A stretch of 47,257 nucleotides of DNA from positions 1-47,257 of the forward strand of contig JAJDTQ010000124.1 of NCBI GenBank assembly GCA_022827045.1, written 5' to 3'. This stretch comes from Candidatus Binatia bacterium. Its GTDB lineage: Bacteria > Desulfobacterota_B > Binatia > UBA9968 > JAJDTQ01. Below are positions 1 through 8,941 of this stretch, in pieces. Under the pieces are notes generated by a model. It was not told the DNA's origin. It saw only the letters and a program-made list of their open reading frames with translations, and did not search any database. Numbering within the stretch: the stretch's first letter is position 1; the number at the start of each line of letters is the position of its first letter. The position numbers and the translations under genes are program-made.

Positions 1-67
1 ACGGGTGCATGGGCACGCCAGTGAATCGGCGGGCCTCGACTGCCCCGGCCACCGTCACTTCACCGCA

Positions 68-853
68 TCACCGCCCCGGGTGCAAGCTCTGGTTACTTTC
101 GCGACTAAGCCGCCGCGTCGCGGGGGTCCCCGCTCCAGAGAGGCCCAAGGCGGCAAAAGCCAGGTGATGGGCGCCGACGGCCAGCACGACACCGGCCGGC
201 AGGATCAAGGCATTGCGCAAACGCTTCATCACGAAATAAAGCGCGATCCCGAACGCCGCTCCGGGAGCCCATATCCATAGCACGGAAGGCTCCAGCAGCG
301 CCGGGAGCGAGCGCCAGTGCAGCTTGGCCCCCATCAGGGACATGGCGGCGAGGCACACGGCCCCGCCGATCCCGGCCACGAATCCGCCCGCCACGGGATA
401 GGGGATGAAGCGCACCAGGTTGGCGAGCTTGAACCACCCGATCATGAGACATAACGCTCCGGTTCCCATCGCGCTGATCACGAGCGCGCCGGTCGCGGTG
501 ACGAACAGCGCCTCGCCGCGTGCGTCCACCGTGGTCGCGACAGCGGCCATGACGATCACCAGCGCGGGAGACAGCCCGGCGATCGACCCGCGGTAGCCGC
601 CGGTGAAGGCGATGATGAGGCAGGAGGCGAAGGTCCCAAACAGCACCAGGCCGACGCCCTGGGAGGAATAGGGCGCCAACGGCCCGGAGTATATCGCGGT
701 ACCGAAGGCAACGTAGGCGACGAGCAGGCTCAATCCTGAACTGAGTCCGGCGGCGAGTGCCGGAACCGACTTCCCGGACGCGACATCCGCGCGAAGCTCG
801 GACAGGAGGTTCCGGAACCGGGGCTTCGCTGTCACCGACTCATGGTTAGACAT
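68..853 (-). CDS. SulP-family anion transporter, N-terminal half, probably truncated
   Basis: SulP proteins are inner-membrane transporters of sulfate, bicarbonate or other anions. The 261 residues begin with a soluble leader followed by several hydrophobic helices and glycine-rich turns (GFVAGIGGA near residue 160) typical of the SulP core. Family members are about 500-700 residues with a C-terminal STAS domain; neither the second half of the membrane core nor STAS is here. The last 25 or so residues (from GLSGAGTPATRR) no longer look like a membrane protein, while another frame over the same bases reads LERGPPRRGGLVAKV before stopping, so a frameshift near position 130 is likely. The missing part lies beyond the window, so a pseudogene and a local sequence error cannot be separated. 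Family assignment is fairly sure; substrate unknown. Confidence 0.6.
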   Translation of the reverse strand: MSNHESVTAKPRFRNLLSELRADVASGKSVPALAAGLSSGLSLLVAYVAFGTAIYSGPLAPYSSQGVGLVLFGTFASCLIIAFTGGYRGSIAGLSPALVIVMAAVATTVDARGEALFVTATGALVISAMGTGALCLMIGWFKLANLVRFIPYPVAGGFVAGIGGAVCLAAMSLMGAKLHWRSLPALLEPSVLWIWAPGAAFGIALYFVMKRLRNALILPAGVVLAVGAHHLAFAALGLSGAGTPATRRLSRESNQSLHPGR

Positions 854-869
854 GTCGAAGCGACTCTAG

Positions 870-897
870 CGGGATAGTCGTTGCCGGTAAAGTTGAG
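870..897. repeat. 28-bp copy of the MFS gene 3' region
   Basis: These 28 bases match 3482-3509, inside the MFS transporter gene, at 26 positions. On the minus strand they encode LNFTGNDYP, against LNFTGNNYP in the intact gene. The match ends abruptly on both sides. It sits between the stop of the TMTC-like gene and the start of the SulP gene and looks like a residue of a duplication or deletion. Confidence 0.6.
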
Positions 898-900
898 GGG

Positions 901-913
901 TAGTGTCCTGTCC
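901..913. repeat. Half copy of the TAGTGTCCTGTCC palindromic repeat
   Basis: The 13-base left arm TAGTGTCCTGTCC is identical to the left arm of the perfect palindrome at 27238-27267, and its first 12 or so bases match the one at 7472-7506. The right arm is degraded here to a short GGAC. It directly follows the 28-bp MFS-derived repeat, at what looks like a rearrangement junction. Confidence 0.6.
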
Positions 914-915
914 GA

Positions 916-3402
916 TCAGAAGGACGTGGCCCCTCGAGAGACCGCGCCGGGATTGACAGGGGAGGCCAGCGCCTCGTGTACCCGGGCTTGCAGATTGCGG
1001 GCTTCCTCCAGGTCCGGGGCCAGCTCCAGGGCGCGCTCCACGACCGGAAGCGCCTCGGCGAGGCGGCCGAGGCGATACAGGGTCATGCCGAGATGAAGGT
1101 GGGCCTGCGCAACGAAAGGGGTGGCTTCGACGAGCCGGCGGTACAGGGGCAGGGCCTCCTGGTGCCGCGCCTCTGCGAGATGAAGGCCGCCCAGCCGCTC
1201 CAGAGCCTTGGCGTCGAGGGGGTGGATGTCGAGCGCGCTTCGATAGTGCCGGGCGGCGGCCTCTGCCCGTCCCTGCTTCTCGAGCACCTCGCCCAGCACC
1301 CGGTGCGCCTCGCGGGCCACCCGGCGGCCCGGGGCGAGCGCCAATGCCTCGCCAAGGGCCGCAACCGCGGCCTCGTGTTCCCCCATCCGCAGGAGCACGC
1401 CGCCGAGCGCGACCCGGGCGGCCGCGCGACCCGGCTCCTGCTCGACCGCGGCGTCACACCGTTCCCGCGCCTGCGCGAGCCACGCGCGGACCCCTATCGC
1501 TCCTGCATCGCCCTGCCCGGCAGAGCCTTGCGCCGCGGAAAGGCCGGCCCTGCGTTGCCGCTCGATCTCCAGGTCGACCCGCGCGAGCAGGACCGGCACG
1601 GCGCCAGGGTTGAGCGCGAGCGCCTGGTCCAGGTGCGCCGCCGCGGCATCGAAGCGCTTGAGCTTGCGCAGGGCTTCCGCCAGGAGAGCGTGCAGGACGG
1701 GCTCGTTGTCGAGGTCGCGCACCACGGCAAGCGCTCGGCTGAACGACTCGACCGCGGCCTCGTAGCGGCCGGACTGGAGGAAGGCGAAGCCCTTGTGGAG
1801 GTGCGCCAAGTCGTTGCCGGGGTCATCCGCGAGGATCGCCCGGTAGAGCGTCAGGCCTTCGTCGTAGCGCGCCTGCCGCACAAGGGACCGGGCAAGCTGA
1901 AGTCGAGGCAATGCCTGCCCGCCGCCGCGCCAAAGCGCGACGGCTCGACGAAGCGCCTCCTCCGCCTCGACGGGGTGATCCTGCGCGAGCAGAGTACGGC
2001 CCAGAGCGAGGTATGACGCGTCGACAGGACCTTCGGATAGATCAACCGCTCGGCGAGCCGCGGCGAGGGCCTCCTCGTCGCGGCCAGCGGCGTTCAGGCC
2101 GTGACTCAGGAGGATCTGGCCGAAAAGGTTTTGTGGATTGAGCGTAACGATGTGCCGGCCCAACGCAAGGTCGTCGCGGTAGATCCAGGATTGCCGCCAA
2201 CTCAGGGAGCCCAGCGCCACGAGCACAGCCGCGGCGGCGACCATCGCTCCGGCGCGGCCCCGGCGGGGGAGCCGACCCACGCCGTGGACCGCAACGCCCA
2301 GCAGCACCGCCAGCGGACCTATCATCGCCAGGTACTGGAAGCGGTCGGCGACGAAGGCCATTCGCATGAAGCCGAAGTCCACGAAGCCGAGGACCGGGGA
2401 GAGGGTCAGCACGAAGAAAAGCGCTCCGGCCAGCGGACCGCGGCCGATCCGGCTCCGCGCCAGCCACAGCACCGCGCCGAGGAGAACGAGGGCGGCGAGG
2501 GCGAGCCATCCGAGGATGTCCCCCGAGTGCACTTCCCAGCGGGAATAGAGAACGGGCAGGTACGCGGGCCACACGATCTGACGCACATAGATCCACAGCG
2601 ACCGTGCCGCGATGAGGACACGCTCCACCAGGGTGTAGTCGAAGGCAAAGAGGTTCCGGCCGCGGTAGAAGGCGAGATCGGCGAGTGTGACGCCGAAGGC
2701 GAGCACGAAGAACGGCGCCAAGCGCGCGGCGTCGCGCCACGTGACGCAGCCATCCCGCCACCAGTGAAGCAGCAGGAGGGCGGCCGGCAGGGTGACCGCG
2801 ATGGACTTCGAGAGCAGCGCCGCGGCAAAGAGCGCGAGGGAGAGCATGTAGCGGCCCGGGCTCGGCGTCTCCGCGAACCGTAGCCAGGCATGAGCCGCGC
2901 CAAGATAGAAGAGAGCGGAGAGGAGATCCTTCCGCTCGATGATCCATGCCACCGACTCCGCGTGTACCGGGTGGACCGCGAACACCGCGGCCGCAAGCCA
3001 TGCGCCCGGGACCGCGAAGCGGAGCAGCAGGCGCCACACCAGCACCGAGTTCAGCGCGTGCAGGCCGACGTTGACCGCGTGGTAGCCGACGGGGTGGAGT
3101 CCCCAGAGCTTGTGCTCGATCCAGAAGCTTGTGTAGACGATGGGCCAGTAATGATCCTCGTGGCCGATCTCCGAGGGCGAGAGCCAGATCGAGAAGATCC
3201 CGTCGAGGCGGCGGATCAACGGTTCGGTGACGAAGATCCAATCGTCCCAGACGAAGCCGCCGAAAAACGCAGGGAAATAGACGACGATGGCGAGCAGGGC
3301 GAGGCCCCTGCCCTTGCGGCCCTCGGAGGCCTGTGCCCACAGCGCGAGGCGCCGGCGCGCGGTCGCGAAAGGCGCGGGGGAATCGACGATTCCAACCTTC
3401 AC
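916..3402 (-). CDS. TMTC-like multi-pass membrane protein with C-terminal TPR repeats
   Basis: The 828-residue protein has an N-terminal multi-pass membrane half (to about residue 400) and a C-terminal half of tandem tetratricopeptide repeats (about 420-810; recurring A..LG..L...G...EA units). The motif VWDDW at 51-55 follows the first helix, and a second acidic stretch (GHEDHYWP) lies about 25 residues further on. This is the layout of TMTC/GT-C glycosyltransferase-like proteins, which use a lipid-linked sugar donor and acidic residues in the first outer loop. Bacterial members are poorly characterised, so a protein glycosylation role is inference. Its ATG overlaps the stop of the upstream MFS gene (ATGA), so the two are probably translationally coupled. 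TPRs imply a protein partner. Confidence 0.7.
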   Translation of the reverse strand: MKVGIVDSPAPFATARRRLALWAQASEGRKGRGLALLAIVVYFPAFFGGFVWDDWIFVTEPLIRRLDGIFSIWLSPSEIGHEDHYWPIVYTSFWIEHKLWGLHPVGYHAVNVGLHALNSVLVWRLLLRFAVPGAWLAAAVFAVHPVHAESVAWIIERKDLLSALFYLGAAHAWLRFAETPSPGRYMLSLALFAAALLSKSIAVTLPAALLLLHWWRDGCVTWRDAARLAPFFVLAFGVTLADLAFYRGRNLFAFDYTLVERVLIAARSLWIYVRQIVWPAYLPVLYSRWEVHSGDILGWLALAALVLLGAVLWLARSRIGRGPLAGALFFVLTLSPVLGFVDFGFMRMAFVADRFQYLAMIGPLAVLLGVAVHGVGRLPRRGRAGAMVAAAAVLVALGSLSWRQSWIYRDDLALGRHIVTLNPQNLFGQILLSHGLNAAGRDEEALAAARRAVDLSEGPVDASYLALGRTLLAQDHPVEAEEALRRAVALWRGGGQALPRLQLARSLVRQARYDEGLTLYRAILADDPGNDLAHLHKGFAFLQSGRYEAAVESFSRALAVVRDLDNEPVLHALLAEALRKLKRFDAAAAHLDQALALNPGAVPVLLARVDLEIERQRRAGLSAAQGSAGQGDAGAIGVRAWLAQARERCDAAVEQEPGRAAARVALGGVLLRMGEHEAAVAALGEALALAPGRRVAREAHRVLGEVLEKQGRAEAAARHYRSALDIHPLDAKALERLGGLHLAEARHQEALPLYRRLVEATPFVAQAHLHLGMTLYRLGRLAEALPVVERALELAPDLEEARNLQARVHEALASPVNPGAVSRGATSF

Positions 3403-4568
3403 CCCGCCGCGCTCCTCCGATACTTCGTCGTGAACAGCACGAATCCGCCCATTCCTACCACCGTGGTGGCAAGAAACATGGCGGGGTAGTTGTTGCCGGT
3501 AAAGTTGAGCATGATGCCGGCCAGCACGCCGCCTCCGCCGATGGCGAGGTCGTAGAACAGGTGGTACTGGGCCATGCTGAGGCCCCAGCGGTCACGCGGC
3601 GCCAGGTCCACGGCCATGGTCATGAGCGCGGCGTGGACGGAGCCGTAGCCGAACCCCAGGATGGCCGCGGAGACCAGCAGCATCATGGGGGAGCGCGCCA
3701 GCACCAGCACCAGCATGCCCACCAGGGCCAGCAGGTAGGTCGGGATGACCACGAACGGCCGGCCCTTGCGGTCGGAGAGCGGACCGAAGATGGGCCTCCC
3801 CACCACCACCGCCACCGCGAAGACGCTGAACCAGATGCCCGGATCGCCCCCCATTTCCAGGGCGTAGAGCGAAAGGAAGGCGATGATGCTGCCGCGGGAG
3901 ATCCCCAGAAGCCCCATGCTCACGGCGGGCACGAGGGATTCGGGCAGGATGAAGGTCTCGAACCAGCGCCGGCGCCGGGGCGTGGGCTTGTCCTTCACCG
4001 GCGAGGGGATCAGGACCGCCGCGAGCAGGCCGAACCCCGCCGCCGCCGCGCCGCTGGCGAACACCGTCGGGAATCCCAGACGGCCGACGATCCAGAAGGC
4101 GACGGCCGGCGCGATGGAGTAGGCCACGGTGCTCACCGCCCCGGAGTAGCTGATGAGGGTGCCGCGGAGGTGATCCGGCGAGATGTCCGCCACCAGCGTG
4201 CCGATGGACGTGGTGCATCCCGACCACCCGAAGCCGTGGTAAGTACGCAGGATCAGCGCCACCAGCACCGATCCGGTCCAGATGTAGCCGGTGGCCGCGG
4301 TGATGAAGATGGTCAGCCCGCCCACGAGGAAGACCTTGCTGCCCAGGCGGTCGATGTAGGCGCCCACCAGCGGCCGCACCCAGGTGGCGCCGAGCGGGAA
4401 CGCGGCCATGACCACGCCGATCATGAACGAGCTCGTCCCCATGTTCTTGAGGTAGACGGGGAACACCGGCTCGATCAGGAACATGGCGAAGAACAGCCCG
4501 AAACGGGCGCCACAGGTCAGGAGGAAATCCCGGAGCCAGACCCTCGGTGTTTCGGTGTGCGGTTCCAC
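3399..4568 (-). CDS. MFS transporter
   Basis: A 389-residue major facilitator protein with about 12 hydrophobic helices, the normal size for the family. The loop after helix 2 reads GAYIDRLGSK and the equivalent loop in the second half reads GPLSDRKGRP, the paired MFS signature 2/3 motifs. Substrate cannot be read from sequence; the general look is of drug or small-metabolite exporters. It is the first gene of a two-gene unit with the TMTC-like gene, overlapping it by 4 bases. A 28-bp piece of its 3' region recurs at 870-897. A GC-rich hairpin lies just upstream. Confidence 0.8.
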   Translation of the reverse strand: MEPHTETPRVWLRDFLLTCGARFGLFFAMFLIEPVFPVYLKNMGTSSFMIGVVMAAFPLGATWVRPLVGAYIDRLGSKVFLVGGLTIFITAATGYIWTGSVLVALILRTYHGFGWSGCTTSIGTLVADISPDHLRGTLISYSGAVSTVAYSIAPAVAFWIVGRLGFPTVFASGAAAAGFGLLAAVLIPSPVKDKPTPRRRRWFETFILPESLVPAVSMGLLGISRGSIIAFLSLYALEMGGDPGIWFSVFAVAVVVGRPIFGPLSDRKGRPFVVIPTYLLALVGMLVLVLARSPMMLLVSAAILGFGYGSVHAALMTMAVDLAPRDRWGLSMAQYHLFYDLAIGGGGVLAGIMLNFTGNNYPAMFLATTVVGMGGFVLFTTKYRRSAAG

Positions 4569-4594
4569 GCGCGGTCTACCGGAGTTTCGGGCAC

Positions 4595-4615
4595 GGGCGG
4601 GTTTGAACCCCGCCC
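4595..4615. terminator. GC-rich hairpin between hydantoinase B and MFS genes
   Basis: GGGCGGG and CCCGCCC face each other across a 7-base loop. On the minus strand this lies downstream of the hydantoinase B stop (4650) and upstream of the MFS start (4568). It could weaken read-through, but there is no T-run, so it may equally be a copy of a dispersed palindromic repeat. Confidence 0.4.
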
Positions 4616-4649
4616 CTGTGAGTCGCGGTCGCGACGTGCCGGCAAGACA

Positions 4650-6404
4650 CTACGGCCGTTCCGTCGCGCCGGCGCCGTTGCGGGGCGCGCTTCGGAGGCG
4701 GCGGGTCTCGGCCTCGTCGATCTCGGGCGGCTGGCCGCTCACCGCGACCCCGTACGCAGCGCGGGCGGTCTCGGCGCTGATGTAGCCGTCCCGGACGTCG
4801 TCCAGCACCTTGGACGGCTCCCGCTCGAACGGGTCGCCACGGCCGCCGCCGCCGGCGTACTGAATTCGGAAGACGTCGCCTTTTCCCATTTGCAGCCGGC
4901 TGACCTTGGAAGGAAGCGCCCGCTCACTCTCCGTGCCCGGGTTGAGAAAGGCCGACGACGGGAGCGCGTCGCCGGCGCCGTGGAGCCCTGGGGCGGAATG
5001 CTTGAAGCGGTCGCTGCGCAGGTTGACGTAGGCCTCGTCCGCCAGCATCTTCCAGTCCCGGACCATGCCCAGGCCGCCGCGGTAGTACCCGGCACCGCCC
5101 GATTCCTCGAACAGCTCGTAGCGCTCGATGCGCAGGGGGAACTCCGTCTCCAGGGGCTCCACCGGGGTGTTCATCACGTTGATCACGAGCGAGTTGAGCA
5201 CGGCCGGGCCGTCGGAGTCGGCGCGCGCGCCGCCGCCGCCGCAGTTGAGGTCGTAGAGCGAGAACCACCGCCCGCGGCCGGCATCCTGCCCCGAGATGGA
5301 CACCGAGCCACCGGCGCCGCTGTCCGGCGCCGGCACCACCTCGGGCAGGGCCTCGGCCAGCGCCATCTGCACCACCGACGTGACCATCTGGGCGGGACGG
5401 ACGTACATGTTCACCGGCGCGGGATAGCGGGGGTTCAGGATCGAGCCCTCGGGCGGAAAGGTTACTCTTATGGGCCGGGAGATGCCCTGGTTCACCGGCA
5501 GGTCCGGGCAGAGCACCGCCACCACGAGGCAGTCGATGAAGTTCCGGATGACGCAGGGCCGGAGATTGATGGGACCGCGGGCCTGCTCCGACGACTCCAG
5601 GGTGAAGTGCAGCTCATCGCCGGCCACCCGCAGGGACGCCGCGATGCGATAGGAACGCTCCTGGTCCAGCCCGTCGTCGTCGACGAAGTCCACGCAGGGA
5701 CCGTAGTCGCCGTCGGCGATCTTCCCGATGGCCTTGCGGACCTCCGCCTCGCAGATGTCCATCCACTGGTCCCAGCAGGCGGTGACTTCGTCCGAGCCGT
5801 ACTGGTCCATCAGCTCCGCGAGCTTCCTGAGACCGTAGAAGTTGGTCAAGGCCTGGGCCTGGATGTCCCCCCAGGTGATCTCCGGGGTGCGGGTGTTAGC
5901 CATGATAATGGTCTTGACGTCCTCGTTGACCTCGCCGCCGCGGTAGAGCCGCAGCGCCGGCAGCAGCAGCCCTTCCTGGATCACGTCGGTGGCGTCCGGC
6001 GAGTTGGTACCCGGCACCTTGCCGCCCAGATCCGGCTTGTGGGCCGTGTTGGCGATGTAGGCCACGCGCCGGCCCCCGTGGAATACCGGGGAGACCACGG
6101 TCACGTCGGTGGCGTGGTTCTGGCAGGCGAAGTACGGGTGGTTGAGGATGTAGACGTCGCCTTCGGCGTTGTCCTCGCCGAACACCCGGATCACCTCGCC
6201 CACCTGGGCCGAGATGCCGCCGATGTGCAGCGGCTGCGGCAGCCCCTGGGTCACCATGCGGCCGTCGCGGTCGAAGATCGTGAACGTGAAGTCCTGGCTC
6301 TCCTTGATCACGCTTGAGTAGCCGGTCCGGAGCATGTTGAGGGCCAGCTCCTTGGCAATCTGCGCGGTGGCCCGGTAGACCACTTCCATCTGCACTGCGT
6401 CCAT
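4650..6404 (-). CDS. hyuB: Hydantoinase B / 5-oxoprolinase-family protein
   Basis: A 584-residue HyuB-type protein, close to the usual 550-600. Family hallmarks include the N-terminal MDAVQMEVVYRATAQIAKE start, HIGGISAQVGEV, DVYILNHPY, the histidine-containing TAHKPDLGG, and a glycine-rich C-terminal part (GGGGRGDPFER). HyuB works with HyuA in ATP-dependent opening of hydantoin or 5-oxoproline rings, or as the beta-like subunit of related carboxylases. No hyuA is present on either side: downstream is an MFS transporter and upstream a divergent, unrelated gene. The start is supported by AGGAG 8 bases upstream. Substrate is unknown and the partner would have to be encoded elsewhere. Confidence 0.85.
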   Translation of the reverse strand: MDAVQMEVVYRATAQIAKELALNMLRTGYSSVIKESQDFTFTIFDRDGRMVTQGLPQPLHIGGISAQVGEVIRVFGEDNAEGDVYILNHPYFACQNHATDVTVVSPVFHGGRRVAYIANTAHKPDLGGKVPGTNSPDATDVIQEGLLLPALRLYRGGEVNEDVKTIIMANTRTPEITWGDIQAQALTNFYGLRKLAELMDQYGSDEVTACWDQWMDICEAEVRKAIGKIADGDYGPCVDFVDDDGLDQERSYRIAASLRVAGDELHFTLESSEQARGPINLRPCVIRNFIDCLVVAVLCPDLPVNQGISRPIRVTFPPEGSILNPRYPAPVNMYVRPAQMVTSVVQMALAEALPEVVPAPDSGAGGSVSISGQDAGRGRWFSLYDLNCGGGGARADSDGPAVLNSLVINVMNTPVEPLETEFPLRIERYELFEESGGAGYYRGGLGMVRDWKMLADEAYVNLRSDRFKHSAPGLHGAGDALPSSAFLNPGTESERALPSKVSRLQMGKGDVFRIQYAGGGGRGDPFEREPSKVLDDVRDGYISAETARAAYGVAVSGQPPEIDEAETRRLRSAPRNGAGATERP

Positions 6405-6643
6405 GAGGATTCTCCTGGAAGGGTTGTTTCAATGTTGGTCGTAGCACGATCACCGAACGCGGGCCACCGACCGCGCCGCCGATGAGTCGGACGGATCCGG
6501 TCAGCATTTCCATTGCCGGCGCGGCGTGCTTTGAGGACGCAAGGCCGTTTCGAAACGAGCGCTCGCATCTGGACCGGCCAGCCCGTTTCGTATTAGAGTC
6601 TTGCAGGCTTGATGGGTTCCCGGGCCTGCTGGAGGTGACGGTT

Positions 6644-7474
6644 ATGGCACTTACCCTACGGTCCGTCGCGGCCTCGTTGGCACTCGCCGCAAGCCTCGTC
6701 CTCTCCGGGACCGCGGCCGGCTCCGCCGAAGGCAAGCATGCCGGCATGGTGCTCATCCCCGCCGGGGAATTCACCATGGGGCGCGACGGCGGTCCGAGCG
6801 AGGAAGGGCCAACCCACAAGGTCTTCCTGCCCGCGTTCCACATCGACCGGAACCTGGTCACCATGAAGGAATACGCCAGGTTCATCCAGGCCAAGGGACC
6901 GGTGGGGCCCAAGGGCGAGCAGTACCTGGACATCGCGGACGAGGACAATCGGATCCACCTGATCGGCGGCAGGTGGCAGGTCGAGCCCGGCTGGGAGGAC
7001 CACCCCGCCTCGGAAATGGCGTGGCACGGCGCCGTCGCCTACTGCAAGTGGCTCAAGAAACGGCTCCCCAGCGAAGCGGAATGGGAGAAGGCCGCGCGCG
7101 GCACCGACGGCAGACTGTACCCGTGGGGCAACGGCCCGCCGACGCCGGAGCTGGCTTTCTTCGGCGGCTGGCGCGGCGAGTCCGTGCCCGTGGGCCGGTA
7201 CCCCAAGGGACGCAGCCCCTACGGCGTCCTGGACATGGCCGGTCAGGTGTGGGAATGGACCCGCTCCACCTCGACGTCCTATCCCTACGACCCCAAGGAC
7301 GGGCGGGAGGACCTGTCCGCGCCCTATCCGCGAGTCACCCGGGGCGGCAACACCTCCAGCGGCCCCGAAGGGCTGACAGCCACCTCACGTCACAGCGTGG
7401 ACTCAGGGAGGCAGGCCAGGGGCCACGCCTACTACGGCTTTCGCTGCTCGTCCAGGGTCGAGATGGTGTTCTAG
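6644..7474 (+). CDS. Exported sulfatase-modifying-factor (FGE-sulfatase) domain protein
   Basis: The start at 6644 is chosen because GGAGG lies 8 bases upstream and the protein then opens with a clean signal peptide (MALTLRSVAASLALAASLVLSG, cleavage near GSA-EG); an in-frame ATG further upstream at 6482 gives an unlikely leader. The 276-residue precursor carries one FGE-sulfatase/DUF323 domain: MVLIPAGEFTMG, RLPSEAEWEKAARG, YPWGN, DMAGQVWEWT and a terminal GFRC. True formylglycine-generating enzymes need a C-terminal pair of cysteines; here only the GFRC cysteine remains. It is therefore probably a non-FGE member, a periplasmic binding or scaffold protein. A strong palindrome overlaps its stop codon. 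Confidence 0.75.
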   Translation: MALTLRSVAASLALAASLVLSGTAAGSAEGKHAGMVLIPAGEFTMGRDGGPSEEGPTHKVFLPAFHIDRNLVTMKEYARFIQAKGPVGPKGEQYLDIADEDNRIHLIGGRWQVEPGWEDHPASEMAWHGAVAYCKWLKKRLPSEAEWEKAARGTDGRLYPWGNGPPTPELAFFGGWRGESVPVGRYPKGRSPYGVLDMAGQVWEWTRSTSTSYPYDPKDGREDLSAPYPRVTRGGNTSSGPEGLTATSRHSVDSGRQARGHAYYGFRCSSRVEMVF

Positions 7475-7506
7475 TGTCCTGTCCCACGTTACGTGGGACA
7501 GGACAC
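7474..7506. repeat. Perfect 16-bp-arm palindrome (TGTCCTGTCC family)
   Basis: GTGTCCTGTCCCACGT (7474-7489) and its exact reverse complement (7491-7506) are separated by one base. The hairpin starts on the last base of the sulfatase-modifying-factor-like gene. It could act as a terminator, but there is no T-run, and the same arm sequence recurs at 901 and 27238, so it is first of all a dispersed palindromic repeat. Confidence 0.7.
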
Positions 7507-7716
7507 CAAGCCGCCACCGATGGAGTCATGGTGTAAGGGCGACCGCCGGTCCTCCTGCGGGGATCCATCGCAACGTACGTTCCCTACGCGTTCGGTTCCC
7601 CTACCTTGCGTTTCCCCGGCGCGCGGGCTATCTGATAGCTTCGAATCGACAACCGCCCGGGGTTCCCCCTGCCCACCCACGGCACGTCCCCGCGGCCAAC
7701 CATACCCGGAGGCATC

Positions 7717-8835
7717 ATGGCGCTGTTTTTCCATTCGCAAGACGTGGATGAGCTGGTTCCCTTCCCCGAAGCCGTCTCCATCACCGAGGCGGCGCTCAGG
7801 AAGATCGCCACCCCCGAGGGCGTCAACGCGCCTCGCAAGCGCCTGAATTTGCACAGGAATGTGGGCGAGGCCCCGTTCGACACCGTGCTCAACATCTACG
7901 CCGGGGGGGCCGCCACCTACGGCGCCGTGGGCGCGCAGGTGGCGCTACACCGCAAGGCCATCGTGGGCGACCAGCAGCGGCGCCCGCCGTACAATCCCGA
8001 CCAGACGGAGCTGGCGGTGATCTACGACACCGATTCCGGAACGCTGCTGGGGATCATGGCGCACCGGCCCAAGCACGCGGCGGGGGTCGCCGACCTGCGC
8101 ACGCCGGCCACCAGCCTCGCGGGCCTGGACCGGCTGGCCAAGGAGAGCGCCCGGACGGTGGGAATCTACGGCTCCGGCAACCAGGCCTACTCCACGTTCG
8201 TGGGACTGACCGAGCTCAGGGAGATCGAGAGTGCCAAGGTGTTCAGCCCCACGCCGTCACACCGGGAGGCCTTCGCCCGCAAGATGACGGAGATCACCGG
8301 GGTGCCGGTCCAGCCGGTGGAGGAAGCTCCCCGGGCCGCGCAGGACGTGGACATCGTCCTGTGCATGACCAACACCAACGTCCCGGTCATCGACGGCTCA
8401 TGGTTGGAGCCGGGCCAGTACATCATCTCGGTGATCGGCAGCAACATCGAGCTGGTCAAGAGCGGCAACCTCGACAAGCCCCGCCGGGAGATCGACGACG
8501 GCACCCTCAGACGGTGCGATTTCATCGTTGCCCTGTCCCGCGAGCAGGCGGTGGACTCGCAGCAGGGCGACATCTACTGGCCGATCCAGGACGGCGTCAT
8601 TACCTGGGACAAAGTCGTTGATATTGCTGACATTCTGACCGGGAAGGCGCCCGGGCGCACGAGCGACGACCAGATCATCCTGTACAAGAACCAGGGGGGC
8701 CAGGGCATCGTCGATATCGCCCTGGCCAAGAAACTGTACGATCTGGCGCGGGAGCACGGCAGGGGGTTCGAGCTGGACATCCGTGCGCGCGAGAACTGGT
8801 GGGTCCAGGGCGGTCGGGAAGACTACTGGACGTGA
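7717..8835 (+). CDS. Ornithine cyclodeaminase / mu-crystallin family protein
   Basis: A 372-residue member of the NAD-dependent ornithine cyclodeaminase, alanine dehydrogenase and ketimine reductase family, slightly longer than the usual 320-350. The Rossmann segment TVGIYGSGNQAYS (about 147-159) is the NAD-binding site, and the N-terminal half carries family-typical substrate-pocket segments (KRLNLHRN and the YNPDQTELAVIYD region). The start has GGAGG 5-8 bases upstream. It stands alone, with 200 bases of apparently non-coding DNA before it. Members differ in substrate (ornithine, other amino acids, cyclic imines), so the reaction is not fixed. Being 8 kb from arginine decarboxylase is not strong evidence for arginine or ornithine metabolism. 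Confidence 0.8.
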   Translation: MALFFHSQDVDELVPFPEAVSITEAALRKIATPEGVNAPRKRLNLHRNVGEAPFDTVLNIYAGGAATYGAVGAQVALHRKAIVGDQQRRPPYNPDQTELAVIYDTDSGTLLGIMAHRPKHAAGVADLRTPATSLAGLDRLAKESARTVGIYGSGNQAYSTFVGLTELREIESAKVFSPTPSHREAFARKMTEITGVPVQPVEEAPRAAQDVDIVLCMTNTNVPVIDGSWLEPGQYIISVIGSNIELVKSGNLDKPRREIDDGTLRRCDFIVALSREQAVDSQQGDIYWPIQDGVITWDKVVDIADILTGKAPGRTSDDQIILYKNQGGQGIVDIALAKKLYDLAREHGRGFELDIRARENWWVQGGREDYWT

Positions 8836-8941
8836 ACGGAATACCCCGTTATAAGGTAACCCCTGACCGGCGGCACGTAGTCTTGACGCAGGCCCCCAGG
8901 CGTGAAACTTCGCGGATTTCGTTGGTTTTCTAGGAGTTCGG

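Noticed and set aside
4595..4680. tRNA-like arm (GTTTGAAC loop) or att-site remnant
   Set aside because: No acceptor or anticodon stem can be built at the right spacing, and the loop deviates from the conserved T-loop. It reads as a plain GC-rich palindrome.
3333..6317. 994-codon plus-strand open frame antisense to the MFS and hydantoinase genes
   Set aside because: Same reasons: Arg/His/Glu-rich translation, opposite recognised genes. High-GC sequence gives long antisense frames by chance.
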